Part shown: one piece after another, positions 52,716 to 61,264 of the stretch
Position numbering within the stretch: the stretch's first letter is position 1
Layout of the letters: each line of letters begins with the position of its first letter
Assembly: GCA_964469155.1 (NCBI GenBank)
Contig: CAYXXU010000009.1
Span: 4,255 to 68,254, forward strand
Origin: CAIWKO01 sp964469155
GTDB taxonomy: Bacteria > Bacteroidota > Bacteroidia > Bacteroidales > CAIWKO01
Length of the DNA stretch: 64,000 nucleotides
Direction of reading: 5' to 3'
Position numbers and translations under genes: made by a program
The notes under the pieces: model-generated
Seen by the model: only the letters and a program-made list of their open reading frames with translations
The model's database searches: none
What the model was told of the DNA's origin: nothing

Positions 52716-53810
52716 TTAAATATTTCGCGTGAACCTATTCACAATAGGATATTGATTGAGAAACTCCTTGGCAATGATACGCAAAACTGTGTAAGCCGGA
52801 ATAGCCAATATCATTCCGGGAATTCCCGCCAGGCTGCCGGCAAGCAATATTACCAGAAATATTTCAAGCGGATGGGCCTTGACCACATTGGAGTAAATGG
52901 TTGGTTGAAGTATAAACGCATCCAACAGATTTATTAAAATCAGGGTTCCGCTAATCTTTATGGATACCTGAAAAAGATCCAGAGTTTGTCCGGAGTCAAT
53001 AATACCGGTTATCGCAAATAACATGGCTAAACCCCATCCTATAAAAGGACCAATATAGGGTACTATGTTCATAATCCCGGCAAAGAAACCTATCATCAAC
53101 GCATTTTTAAATCCGAAAAGCCAGGTAGACAAAGTGATTAGTGTCATTACAATGATCAGATCAAGACACAATCCTAAAAAGTATTTTGAGAGCATGCGGA
53201 TGACCTTCAGATAGATGTGTTTGATCTCAGATTGCAGCCTGACAGGGGTTAATGCCATGATACCGTTGATGAGCATACGATCTTGTTTCAGAAAAAAGAA
53301 TGTGATAAACCCTATGGCAAATATAGCAATGAAAAGGCTTCCCGCCAGGCTGACAGCCGAATTGGCAATATCCGATGCATTGGTTATGTTGACATAAGCC
53401 ATAACTTTATTGGTAACCAGAAGTTCAACACTCTCATTGGGAAGTATCATTTGATGGCTGATCAGAAAATGATTGAGCCATCCCAGAGGTTCTTTGATAC
53501 TGTTCATTAGTACAACCGGATTCAATGAGGCTAAGGATTGCACCTGTGAAAAAAGCAAGGGAACAACCACGGCAAAAAAACCGCCGATAAGGCCATAAAT
53601 TACCAAAAGCGTCAGGATGGCACTCAGCGTATGGGGCATTTTAAATTCCCCGATTTTTATTTTATCAAGCAGTATCAATAAAGGCCGGCCCATGATGGAT
53701 AATACTGCTGATATAAGAATATATATCACAATATTGGAAAAAAACCAGATCAGATAGCCTGCTATTACTAGTCCTGCTATTAAAATGATCCATTTGTTTC
53801 GGGTTGCCAT
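52716..53810 (-). CDS. AI-2E family (PerM/YdiK-like) membrane transporter
   Basis: A 364-residue protein with about eight hydrophobic helices. The N-terminal pair (WIILIAGLVIAGYLIWFF) is followed by a soluble-looking segment of about 90 residues and then the conserved helices with IVPYIGPFIGWG and the late HPLEIFLVILLAGSLAGIPGMILAIP motif, both diagnostic of the family. Members export autoinducer-2 in E. coli (TqsA), act as Na+/H+ antiporters, or have unknown substrates; nothing here decides. It lies between a MurG-like glycosyltransferase gene upstream (37-base gap) and the SPASM radical SAM gene. Confidence 0.9.
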   Translation of the reverse strand: MATRNKWIILIAGLVIAGYLIWFFSNIVIYILISAVLSIMGRPLLILLDKIKIGEFKMPHTLSAILTLLVIYGLIGGFFAVVVPLLFSQVQSLASLNPVVLMNSIKEPLGWLNHFLISHQMILPNESVELLVTNKVMAYVNITNASDIANSAVSLAGSLFIAIFAIGFITFFFLKQDRMLINGIMALTPVRLQSEIKHIYLKVIRMLSKYFLGLCLDLIIVMTLITLSTWLFGFKNALMIGFFAGIMNIVPYIGPFIGWGLAMLFAITGIIDSGQTLDLFQVSIKISGTLILINLLDAFILQPTIYSNVVKAHPLEIFLVILLAGSLAGIPGMILAIPAYTVLRIIAKEFLNQYPIVNRFTRNI

Positions 53811-53824
53811 TAGAAAGGTTTTGT

Positions 53825-53832
53825 CAAAATTA
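53825..53832 (-). promoter_or_regulatory. Candidate -7 box for the AI-2E/SPASM pair
   Basis: Minus strand TAATTTTG matches TAnnTTTG 14 bases before the ATG at 53810, within the 37-base gap after the glycosyltransferase. It would allow separate expression of the last two genes. No -33 element is visible. Confidence 0.28.
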
Positions 53833-53847
53833 ATGAAAATAGTGCAG

Positions 53848-54924
53848 TTAAGAAATACTTTCTAAAATTACTCTTTCTAACTTTTCATCATTTGCCGGAC
53901 AAAGAATTCCAATTGTATTCCTAACCTCCATCAATGCTTGCTGCAGATCAAAACTGTCCTGCTGAGGACAATAAAAGATGTTTTTTTCCGAAAGATATTT
54001 GGCCAGATATTCCTGCTCAGTTTGTCCCGGTGTTGGGATCAATATGGCTTTCTTCCCCAGAGTTGCAAGATCCATAATGGTGGAATATCCTGAACGGGCC
54101 ACAACAAATTCCGACTTATGAATATAATTCTGAATTTGATCAGGCAACAAACTGGAAAAGACATGAATTCTTTCGTCAATCACCGTTTTTATATTCCGGG
54201 AAGGCTGACCCAATATTACTATAGCCTTATAATTCGCTTTCTTCAATTGTGCCAGCAAATTTTCTTCAAAAATGGAGCGTTGTGGTTCAGGGCCTGACAA
54301 TAATACGCACAAATCGAATTCTTTTTTTACCTCCATTTGAGGGTGTCCGAATCGTGACAAAATTCCAATATATTCTGCATTTTCAGGCAAATTATCAGTT
54401 CCGGAAAGTGTTCCTGCCAACTTAAATTCACCAGAAAAATCAGGGATCCAGCAAACATTATACTTTTTTATGAAATACCGATGAAGTTTATATAAAAACT
54501 GTTCAATTCTTCTGTTTTCTCCCGGAGCTTTAATACGGATCTGATGTGTGATATAAACCGTTTTTACTTTTTTATTCCATAAGCCAAAGCGGTTGTCAGA
54601 AATAACAATATCAATATCCAACTCCCGGATAAGTTTCTTTAGTCTTTTATGTTCCCTCAGGATGTTAAGAAAAATTCCGGGTGTCTGAAAAAATATCTTA
54701 CATAACTGGTTTTTCCCTCTTGAGTATTTTATGTTATAATCTTCAAACCAGATAAGAGGCAGATGGGGAAAGGTTTCTTCCAGCAAATGGTAAGTGCTTC
54801 CGCTGGCAGCTAAAAACACATTATAGTGATTCTTCTCCAGAATTCTGATAATAGGAATACAGCGACTGGCATGACCCAAGCCCCAGTTGAGCGGACAAAT
54901 GAGAATATTTTCCCGCTCTTTCAC
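53848..54924 (-). CDS. MurG-like GT-B glycosyltransferase
   Basis: The 358-residue protein starts with NILICPLNWGLGHASRCIPIIRIL, the glycine-rich loop of GT28-type enzymes. The C-terminal half has VLLSGPEPQRSIFE and SEFVVARSGYSTIMDLATLGKKAILIPTPGQTEQEYLAKYL, the MurG-C donor domain with the conserved ARSG and the late Q-E pair. It resembles glycosyltransferases for glycolipids or modified cell-wall precursors more than MurG itself, as the gene is not in a cell-wall operon. It lies 6 bases after the TonB-dependent receptor gene. Acceptor and sugar unknown. Confidence 0.83.
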   Translation of the reverse strand: MKERENILICPLNWGLGHASRCIPIIRILEKNHYNVFLAASGSTYHLLEETFPHLPLIWFEDYNIKYSRGKNQLCKIFFQTPGIFLNILREHKRLKKLIRELDIDIVISDNRFGLWNKKVKTVYITHQIRIKAPGENRRIEQFLYKLHRYFIKKYNVCWIPDFSGEFKLAGTLSGTDNLPENAEYIGILSRFGHPQMEVKKEFDLCVLLSGPEPQRSIFEENLLAQLKKANYKAIVILGQPSRNIKTVIDERIHVFSSLLPDQIQNYIHKSEFVVARSGYSTIMDLATLGKKAILIPTPGQTEQEYLAKYLSEKNIFYCPQQDSFDLQQALMEVRNTIGILCPANDEKLERVILESIS

Positions 54925-54930
54925 TCTTAG

Positions 54931-57330
54931 TTAAAATGCAAGGTAATATTGAATGGCAATATTTCTGGGAGCTTCAATAAATCCGGGTCGTGTCATATAT
55001 TCAGTATTAAATACATTATTTACGAACAGCCCAATTCTTTGTGTTTCGGTGATATCAAAGAGTCCTCTTATATTAAACAAACTATACCCTTTGTTATGTT
55101 TGTCGCGATATTCCTTTACACCCGGAAGCAAATTTGATGAGGGGATACCCGTGATCAGTTCAGCTTCAAAAGCTTTGTCAATATTGATCATATTGCTGTT
55201 GTATATATAGCCTATTCCCAAAGTGAAAAAAGCAAAAGTGACTTCAAAATCGGCTTTTACAGAATGTAAAAAACGATATTTCAAATATTTATTGTTTTCC
55301 GTCTTGGTTGTGTCTGTATCTGGATCATAATTCAGGTCAATAGGGTTTGTAAAAGTGTATCCGGCAAGTATTGAGGCCGGAAATCCAAAAAGAGTTCCCT
55401 GTCCTGTAAAGGTAATATCAACACCGTTTATTCTGGCATGTCCTACATTGAGAGATTTAAACCCTACATCATTCAGGGTGGGATATTCTGCTGTATCCGG
55501 TTTGTAAATTCCAAACGTAAACTCTATCATGTCGGTATATTCTGTCCAGAATCCGGCTACATCAAGATAGCCATTCCAACGACCCAGTTTTACCCCTTGT
55601 TTCACTCCCAGTTCTGCACTCCACCCTGTCTCAGGTTTCAAAAGTTTGTTTGGAAAAATATTTAATCCCCCCAGACTTGTTTTGACAAATTTCTCGGCAA
55701 TGGACGGGAAACGATATCCCTGACCAAATGAAGCCCTGATAAAAGTATATTTTGTCGCCTGATAATTTAACCCCGCTCTGAAAACCGGCATAAAAGGAAG
55801 TGTGTGGTTTTTTCCTTTTATTTTATAGGAGAATGTTGATTCAGACTGGGCCGTATCAATTCTGAAGTACTCTCCCCTGATACCCAGAGAAACTGTTAGT
55901 TTTTTCCAAAACTTTGCATCATATTGGGCATATAGGGAAATATTAAGTCCGTCGTGATCACCAAACAACTGAGCCTGTGAGTTTGAATAACTTCCCGATA
56001 GACCTGCTGTCAGATTATGTTTGCCTTTAAAATTGTGTTGATACTGATAATCGCCATAATAAATATCAGCCACATTATTTTTATCCGGTTCATTCTTAAA
56101 AAGATTAGAGGTGCGAAAATACCTTAGTTTTAAACTATACTTACTTCCTCTTTTATTAAAATACATAAAGTATGGATCAACATTTATCCGATAGCCCTGA
56201 TTATGTGTTGTTGCGGCAGGGTTCTGTTTCCATGCACCTGAATCAGCATCCTGCCACAGAAAAAAATCTGATTTTTCGGCAAGCATATAATTGGTGTTCA
56301 ACCCAAACGAAAGTCCTTCAATTTTTTTCACACGATACCTGAGGTTGGCATTCGCACGCACACGTCTTTCCTCGTTGGGCAAGCGAAATCCCTGATCTTC
56401 AAAAAAATTGCCTCCTACCGTCACATCAAATTGGCGTATCTTGCGCGAATGAGAAAAGTTTATGCCACCAAATCCCGGATTTTTTATACCAAAGTTTGAC
56501 AAGGGGAATAAAAATACACCCTCACTATTATTGGATAAATCGGGCGTTGTTTCATCCCACCATATTAATTCTTTCCTTTTAGGATTCATGTAAACCCCGT
56601 TATTGATTGCGATTTTTGTTTGTGGCTTATCAGTTGGATAGGCAGTGCGTAAATTTATCACTCCATTAAGTGCAGATGAACCAAAAAGAGCCGAAGAAGC
56701 CCCTTTAATAACTTCTATCTGTGAAATGTTTTCGATAGGCATAAAGTTCCATTTTGCATCTCCTGCATCGGGTGAAAGCATGGGAATGTCATCAACCATT
56801 ACCAATACACGGCTTCCGGCGCCGTAACTATAACCGCTTCCGGCCCTGATGCTGGGCTGACCATCGTAAATATCCACTCCCGGCAATTTATTGATTGCTT
56901 CGTTGATTACATTTGTATTTTGATTGGTAACTTGTTCCGGTTTTAATACCGACATAGATATGGTTACATCTGAAAGTTTTTGTTCAAATTTTCCGGCACT
57001 GACCACTACACCCTCAATCATCATCGATTCTTCAAACAAACTGATATCTTCAGTTATCACTTGCCCGGCTTTCAGCACATAGCTTTTCACTACGGTGCTA
57101 AAACCTATGTATTTAAATGTAACCTTGATATTTCCCGCATTCACTTTAAGGATGTAATTCCCATCAATATCAGAAACAACTCCGGTTTTTTCATCCAAAA
57201 TAACATTAACCCCGGGTATGGTTTCTTTTGTTTTTCCGTTAACTATTTTCCCTTTAATTTGAGCCTGTTGAGCCCATAAAGAAACGGAAGCTAAAAAAAT
57301 GATAAGGGTCAGAATAAATGTTTTTCTCAT
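54931..57330 (-). CDS. TonB-dependent outer-membrane receptor with carboxypeptidase-regulatory-like domain, copy 2
   Basis: A 799-residue receptor. It starts with a signal peptide (MRKTFILTLIIFLASVSLWA), a carboxypeptidase D regulatory-like beta-sandwich at about 22-100 (GKIVNGKTKETIPGVNV, GNYILKV), then the plug domain with LPGVDIYDGQPSIRAGSGYSYG and VEVIKGASSALFGSSALNGV-like features, and a barrel ending MTRPGFIEAPRNIAIQYYLAF, with a terminal aromatic residue for BAM recognition. It should import a siderophore, vitamin or similar ligand. No SusD partner is present, so it is not a standard glycan system. It is a tandem duplicate of the next receptor, alike along the full length. Confidence 0.94.
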   Translation of the reverse strand: MRKTFILTLIIFLASVSLWAQQAQIKGKIVNGKTKETIPGVNVILDEKTGVVSDIDGNYILKVNAGNIKVTFKYIGFSTVVKSYVLKAGQVITEDISLFEESMMIEGVVVSAGKFEQKLSDVTISMSVLKPEQVTNQNTNVINEAINKLPGVDIYDGQPSIRAGSGYSYGAGSRVLVMVDDIPMLSPDAGDAKWNFMPIENISQIEVIKGASSALFGSSALNGVINLRTAYPTDKPQTKIAINNGVYMNPKRKELIWWDETTPDLSNNSEGVFLFPLSNFGIKNPGFGGINFSHSRKIRQFDVTVGGNFFEDQGFRLPNEERRVRANANLRYRVKKIEGLSFGLNTNYMLAEKSDFFLWQDADSGAWKQNPAATTHNQGYRINVDPYFMYFNKRGSKYSLKLRYFRTSNLFKNEPDKNNVADIYYGDYQYQHNFKGKHNLTAGLSGSYSNSQAQLFGDHDGLNISLYAQYDAKFWKKLTVSLGIRGEYFRIDTAQSESTFSYKIKGKNHTLPFMPVFRAGLNYQATKYTFIRASFGQGYRFPSIAEKFVKTSLGGLNIFPNKLLKPETGWSAELGVKQGVKLGRWNGYLDVAGFWTEYTDMIEFTFGIYKPDTAEYPTLNDVGFKSLNVGHARINGVDITFTGQGTLFGFPASILAGYTFTNPIDLNYDPDTDTTKTENNKYLKYRFLHSVKADFEVTFAFFTLGIGYIYNSNMINIDKAFEAELITGIPSSNLLPGVKEYRDKHNKGYSLFNIRGLFDITETQRIGLFVNNVFNTEYMTRPGFIEAPRNIAIQYYLAF

Positions 57331-57350
57331 AGGAAGAGTTTTGGTGGGTG

Positions 57351-57379
57351 CAAATTTATGAAATATTTTATAACCCCAA
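57351..57379 (-). promoter_or_regulatory. Promoter of TonB-dependent receptor copy 2 (-7 and -33)
   Basis: On the minus strand TAAATTTG (57351-57358) matches TAnnTTTG, and TTG (57377-57379) lies 18 bases farther upstream, close to the usual 19-21 spacing. The -7 box is 20 bases before the ATG at 57330. This is one of the best two-element promoter matches in the window. The remainder of the 299-base gap between the two receptors holds no gene. Confidence 0.55.
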
Positions 57380-57629
57380 CTTTCTTTATAATATTGAATT
57401 TCAACAACATATAAATACCGGGAAGTTTAACCTATCTGACACACTCTTTGTATCACCTGTTTTTATTGACTTTCTTACATTACAAGCCATTTATTTGGAG
57501 TGCAGTTTGTGCTCAATTTATTTTGTTAAAAAAACTTAAAAGTCAGCTTTTACGGACTTAAAATGATATAAATCATGTAAAAAGTGCTTTTGACAAAAGA
57601 ATTCAACCAAAACTTCCTATTGGCTCTGT

Positions 57630-60029
57630 CTATAATTTTAAAGAATATTGAAGGGCAATATTTCTCGGAGCCTCAATAAAGCCGGGACGTGTCATATATT
57701 CTGTATTCAGCACATTGTTTACAAACAAACCTATTTTCTGATGCTCGGTAATGTCAACCCACAAACGCAGATTCAGCACATGATAGCCCTTGTTGTGCTC
57801 AGCACGATATTGCTTTAACCCCGGCAGCAATTCAGACGACGGTATCCCCTCAATCAGGGGGGCTTCAAATGCATGGTCAATATTAATTGTATTACTGCTA
57901 AAGGTGTAGGATGCCCCAATAGTAACAATGCTAAAAGTTATTTCAAAATCGGCTTTTACAGAATGAAAATACCGGTATTTTAAATACTTATTACCGGTTA
58001 CGGTGTCAACAGTTGGATCATAGTCCAGATTTACCGGATTCATATAGGTATATCCTGCCAGAAAAGAAGCCGGGAAACCGAAAATTGTCCCTTTGGCTGC
58101 TAAGGAAAAGTCTATCCCGCTAATACGGGCATGCCCCACGTTTATTGACTTAAATCCCACATCATTCAGGGTTGGATACAATGCTGTGTCGGGCTTATAG
58201 ATGCCGAACGTAAACTCCATCATGTTTTTATATTGGGTCCAGAAACCGGCGAGGTCGACATACCCTGACCATGTACCCACCTTAAAGGCCTGTTTGATAC
58301 CCAGTTCTGCACTCCACCCGGTTTCAGGCTTAAGCTCGGGATTGGGGAATATGTTTAATCCGCCAATGCTGGTTTTTATATATTTTTCAGCAATGGTGGG
58401 AAACCGGTAACCCTGTCCGAAAGAAGCCCTTATAAATGTGTATTTCGCAGCATTATAATTTATCCCGGCCCTGAATACCGGCTGTATAGGTAAGGTAATG
58501 GTGTCCTTTTTTGTGCGAATAGAAAATGTGGAAACAGATTCTGACTTATCTATTTTGAAATACTCGCCCCTTATACCCAATGAGAAAGTGAACTTTTTCC
58601 ATACATTTGCATCCAATTGGGCATAAAATGAGGCATTCACTCCGGTGTGATGACCAAACAGGGCGGCCGTGGATTCGGTATAACTCCCCGACAAACCAGT
58701 AGTAAAATTATAGCGGTCTTTGAATTTGTGCTGATATTGATAATCGCCATACACCACATTGCCATTGTTATTTTTTGAAGGGTCTTCGGTAAAAGTATTC
58801 GTATGCCTGAAATACCTCATTTTAAAAGAGTATTTGCTCGCCCTTTTGTTGAAATACAATATATAGGGGTCGACATTAAAGCGCGATCCCTTATTATAAT
58901 TAATGGTCGCCGGATTCTGCCTGTAGGCACCCGAATCAGCGTCGACCCATAGGAAAAAATTGGTTTTGTCCTGATACATATAGTTGCCGTTGATACCGAA
59001 TGACAATCCCTCCACTTTTTTTGCACGATATCGCAGGTTAACATTAAGCCGGCTGCGCGATTCACTTTCGCCCTGCCTGAAACTTTGATTCTTATAGGTA
59101 TTTCCACCCACCACCAGGTCTAACTGCCCTATTTTTCTCGAGTGAAAAAAATTCATCCCGCCAAATCCGGGGTTCTTAATACCAAAATTTGATAAGGGGA
59201 AGAAAAATACACCGGCACTGCCCTTTGAATAACTGAGTTCGTCATTATCCCACCATATCATTTCTTTGCGTTGAGGATTCAAATAGACGCCGTTATTTAT
59301 GCTGATACGGGTTTCGGGTTTATCCTTCGGGAAAGCAGTGCGCAAATTGATAACACCATTTAAAGCCGATGATCCAAAAAGCGCTGATGATGCACCCTTA
59401 AGAACTTCGACCTGTGAAAGATTTTCGATGGGTAAATAGTTCCATTTAACATCACCGGCATCGGGCGACAGCATGGGCATATCGTCCACCATCAGCAAAA
59501 CACGGCTTCCGGCGCCATAGCTATATCCACTACCTCCGCGAATACTGGGCTGGGAATCGTAGATATCAACACCCGCCACTTTATTGAGCGACTCCATAAT
59601 GTTGTTCGCATTCTGGTTGGCGATCCGGTCGGCTTTGATAACCTCCATGGAAATGGTTACGTCAGAAAGTTTTTGCTCGAATTTTCCGGCACTCACAACT
59701 ATGCCTTCCAGTGCCTGGCTTTGTTCAGTCATCTGAATATCCAGCGTAATGGTTTCTCCAGGTTTGACATCCAACATTTTGGTGACATTGGCAAACCCTA
59801 TGTATTTAAACACCAATCTGTTTTTCCCCTGACGAACCGTAATGCTGTATTTTCCGTCAATATCAGATGCTACACCTGTTTTTTCCTCGGTAAGCACATT
59901 AACGCCCGGTATGGTTTCGCTATTGGTCGCGTTTGTAATAGTCCCTTTCACCGTAGAGTTTTGGGCAAAAAGCGAAGAGTTGGATATTATTATTACAATA
60001 AAAGTGAGTAAAAAGTATTGGTGTTTCAT
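57630..60029 (-). CDS. TonB-dependent outer-membrane receptor with carboxypeptidase-regulatory-like domain, copy 1
   Basis: The upstream copy, 799 residues from the ATG at 60029 (MKHQYFLLTF); a start at 60050 adds seven residues before the signal peptide and aligns less well with its duplicate. Signal peptide ends near NSSLFAQ; the regulatory-like domain has GTITNATNSETIPGVNV, the plug has VAGVDIYDSQPSIRGGSGYSYG, and the barrel ends MTRPGFIEAPRNIALQYSLKL. Differences from copy 2 are concentrated in loop regions (for example SKGSAGVFFFPLS vs NNSEGVFLFPLS), which may mean ligand divergence. It ends in Lys-Leu where copy 2 ends in Phe. Confidence 0.94.
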   Translation of the reverse strand: MKHQYFLLTFIVIIISNSSLFAQNSTVKGTITNATNSETIPGVNVLTEEKTGVASDIDGKYSITVRQGKNRLVFKYIGFANVTKMLDVKPGETITLDIQMTEQSQALEGIVVSAGKFEQKLSDVTISMEVIKADRIANQNANNIMESLNKVAGVDIYDSQPSIRGGSGYSYGAGSRVLLMVDDMPMLSPDAGDVKWNYLPIENLSQVEVLKGASSALFGSSALNGVINLRTAFPKDKPETRISINNGVYLNPQRKEMIWWDNDELSYSKGSAGVFFFPLSNFGIKNPGFGGMNFFHSRKIGQLDLVVGGNTYKNQSFRQGESESRSRLNVNLRYRAKKVEGLSFGINGNYMYQDKTNFFLWVDADSGAYRQNPATINYNKGSRFNVDPYILYFNKRASKYSFKMRYFRHTNTFTEDPSKNNNGNVVYGDYQYQHKFKDRYNFTTGLSGSYTESTAALFGHHTGVNASFYAQLDANVWKKFTFSLGIRGEYFKIDKSESVSTFSIRTKKDTITLPIQPVFRAGINYNAAKYTFIRASFGQGYRFPTIAEKYIKTSIGGLNIFPNPELKPETGWSAELGIKQAFKVGTWSGYVDLAGFWTQYKNMMEFTFGIYKPDTALYPTLNDVGFKSINVGHARISGIDFSLAAKGTIFGFPASFLAGYTYMNPVNLDYDPTVDTVTGNKYLKYRYFHSVKADFEITFSIVTIGASYTFSSNTINIDHAFEAPLIEGIPSSELLPGLKQYRAEHNKGYHVLNLRLWVDITEHQKIGLFVNNVLNTEYMTRPGFIEAPRNIALQYSLKL

Positions 60030-60064
60030 TTTAAATTTTTTACTTAGCATAAATTTTATCGAAG

Positions 60065-60072
60065 CAAAAATA
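60065..60072 (-). promoter_or_regulatory. Candidate -7 box for TonB-dependent receptor copy 1
   Basis: Minus strand TATTTTTG matches TAnnTTTG, 35 bases before the ATG at 60029. A -33 TTG is not visible. The box is in the 94-base divergent gap shared with dprA. Confidence 0.35.
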
Positions 60073-60123
60073 AGAATTATTACTATTCAGAATGTGTAAT
60101 TTAGTGTTGATACTTAATATTAC

Positions 60124-61248
60124 ATGCAAAATTTAGAGCAGATCAATAATATGTTATTAAACCGTATAGCGATCACACTGATTCCGGGAATTGGCGATAT
60201 TACAGGAAAAAAACTTATTGAGTTCTGCGGAGGCGTTGAAGCTGTTTTTACCGAAAAGAAGCAGAACCTTAAGAAAATTCCGGGTATTGGCGATGTTTTA
60301 GTGGCTGCAATTATCAATGGACGCAGAGAGGCTTTGCTGAGGGCTGAAAAGGAAATTGCTTTTATTGAAAAATATAAGATCGATTGTTTATTCTATACTG
60401 AAGAAACATATCCTTACCGGTTGAAGAACTGTATAGATGCCCCCATGATGCTCTATTTTAAAGGCAAATGCGACCTGAACCAGGCAAAGATACTTAGTAT
60501 TGTCGGCACCCGCAGCGCTACTGAATACGGAAAGAATTGCTGTAAAACGATAGTGGATGGATTTGCCGGCAGCGAGGTGCTTATTGTTAGCGGACTGGCT
60601 CATGGCATCGACACTTGTGCACACAAAGAAGCCATGAAAAACAAACTTGAAACTGTTGCGGTTTTGGCTCATGGACTGGACCGGATCTATCCGGCCGTTA
60701 ACCGCCCGCTGGCCGAAAAAATGCTGGATTCAGGCGGATTATTGACCGACTTTATCAGTGAGACTACCCCCGACCGCGAAAACTTCCCCAAAAGGAACCG
60801 TATCATTGCCGGGCTTGCCGATGCCACGGTGGTGGTTGAGGCGGCCAAACGTGGCGGGGCATTGATTACTGCCGAAATGGCCAACTCGTATAATCGGGAT
60901 GTTTTCGCGGTTCCCGGTAAAATTACAGATCAATATTCAGAAGGCTGCAATTACTTTATAAAGATCAATAAAGCAGCCCTGGTGCAATCAGCCGATGATA
61001 TTAAGTACATTATGCGATGGAAAACAGATGACACGAAAAATGAAAGTATTCAGCGCAAGCTTTTCATTAATCTGACACCTGACGAAGAAGCCATAGTTAC
61101 AATGCTGACCGATACTCCCGAACTGAGCATAGATGCCATTTGCTATAGCATGCAGGCTACCATGAGCCGTGTGGCTACCGCCCTGTTGAATATGGAATTT
61201 GAAGGCATTATCAAACGATTGCCGGGAAAGATGTATAAATTACAATAA
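60124..61248 (+). CDS. dprA: DNA-processing protein DprA (Smf)
   Basis: A 374-residue DprA, which binds incoming single-stranded DNA during natural transformation and loads RecA. An N-terminal helix-hairpin-helix region (ITLIPGIGDITGKKLIEF, KIPGIGDVLVAAI) precedes the Rossmann-like core with SIVGTRSATEYGKNC, SGLAHGIDTCAHKEAM and RNRIIAGLADATVVVEAAKRGGALITAE, the family fingerprint. A C-terminal winged-helix-like domain (VTMLTDTPELSIDAICY) completes it. It is divergent from the receptor gene and convergent with the T9SS protein gene, 16 bases apart. It appears intact. Confidence 0.95.
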   Translation: MQNLEQINNMLLNRIAITLIPGIGDITGKKLIEFCGGVEAVFTEKKQNLKKIPGIGDVLVAAIINGRREALLRAEKEIAFIEKYKIDCLFYTEETYPYRLKNCIDAPMMLYFKGKCDLNQAKILSIVGTRSATEYGKNCCKTIVDGFAGSEVLIVSGLAHGIDTCAHKEAMKNKLETVAVLAHGLDRIYPAVNRPLAEKMLDSGGLLTDFISETTPDRENFPKRNRIIAGLADATVVVEAAKRGGALITAEMANSYNRDVFAVPGKITDQYSEGCNYFIKINKAALVQSADDIKYIMRWKTDDTKNESIQRKLFINLTPDEEAIVTMLTDTPELSIDAICYSMQATMSRVATALLNMEFEGIIKRLPGKMYKLQ

Positions 61249-61264
61249 TTCCTGTTTTTCAGCT

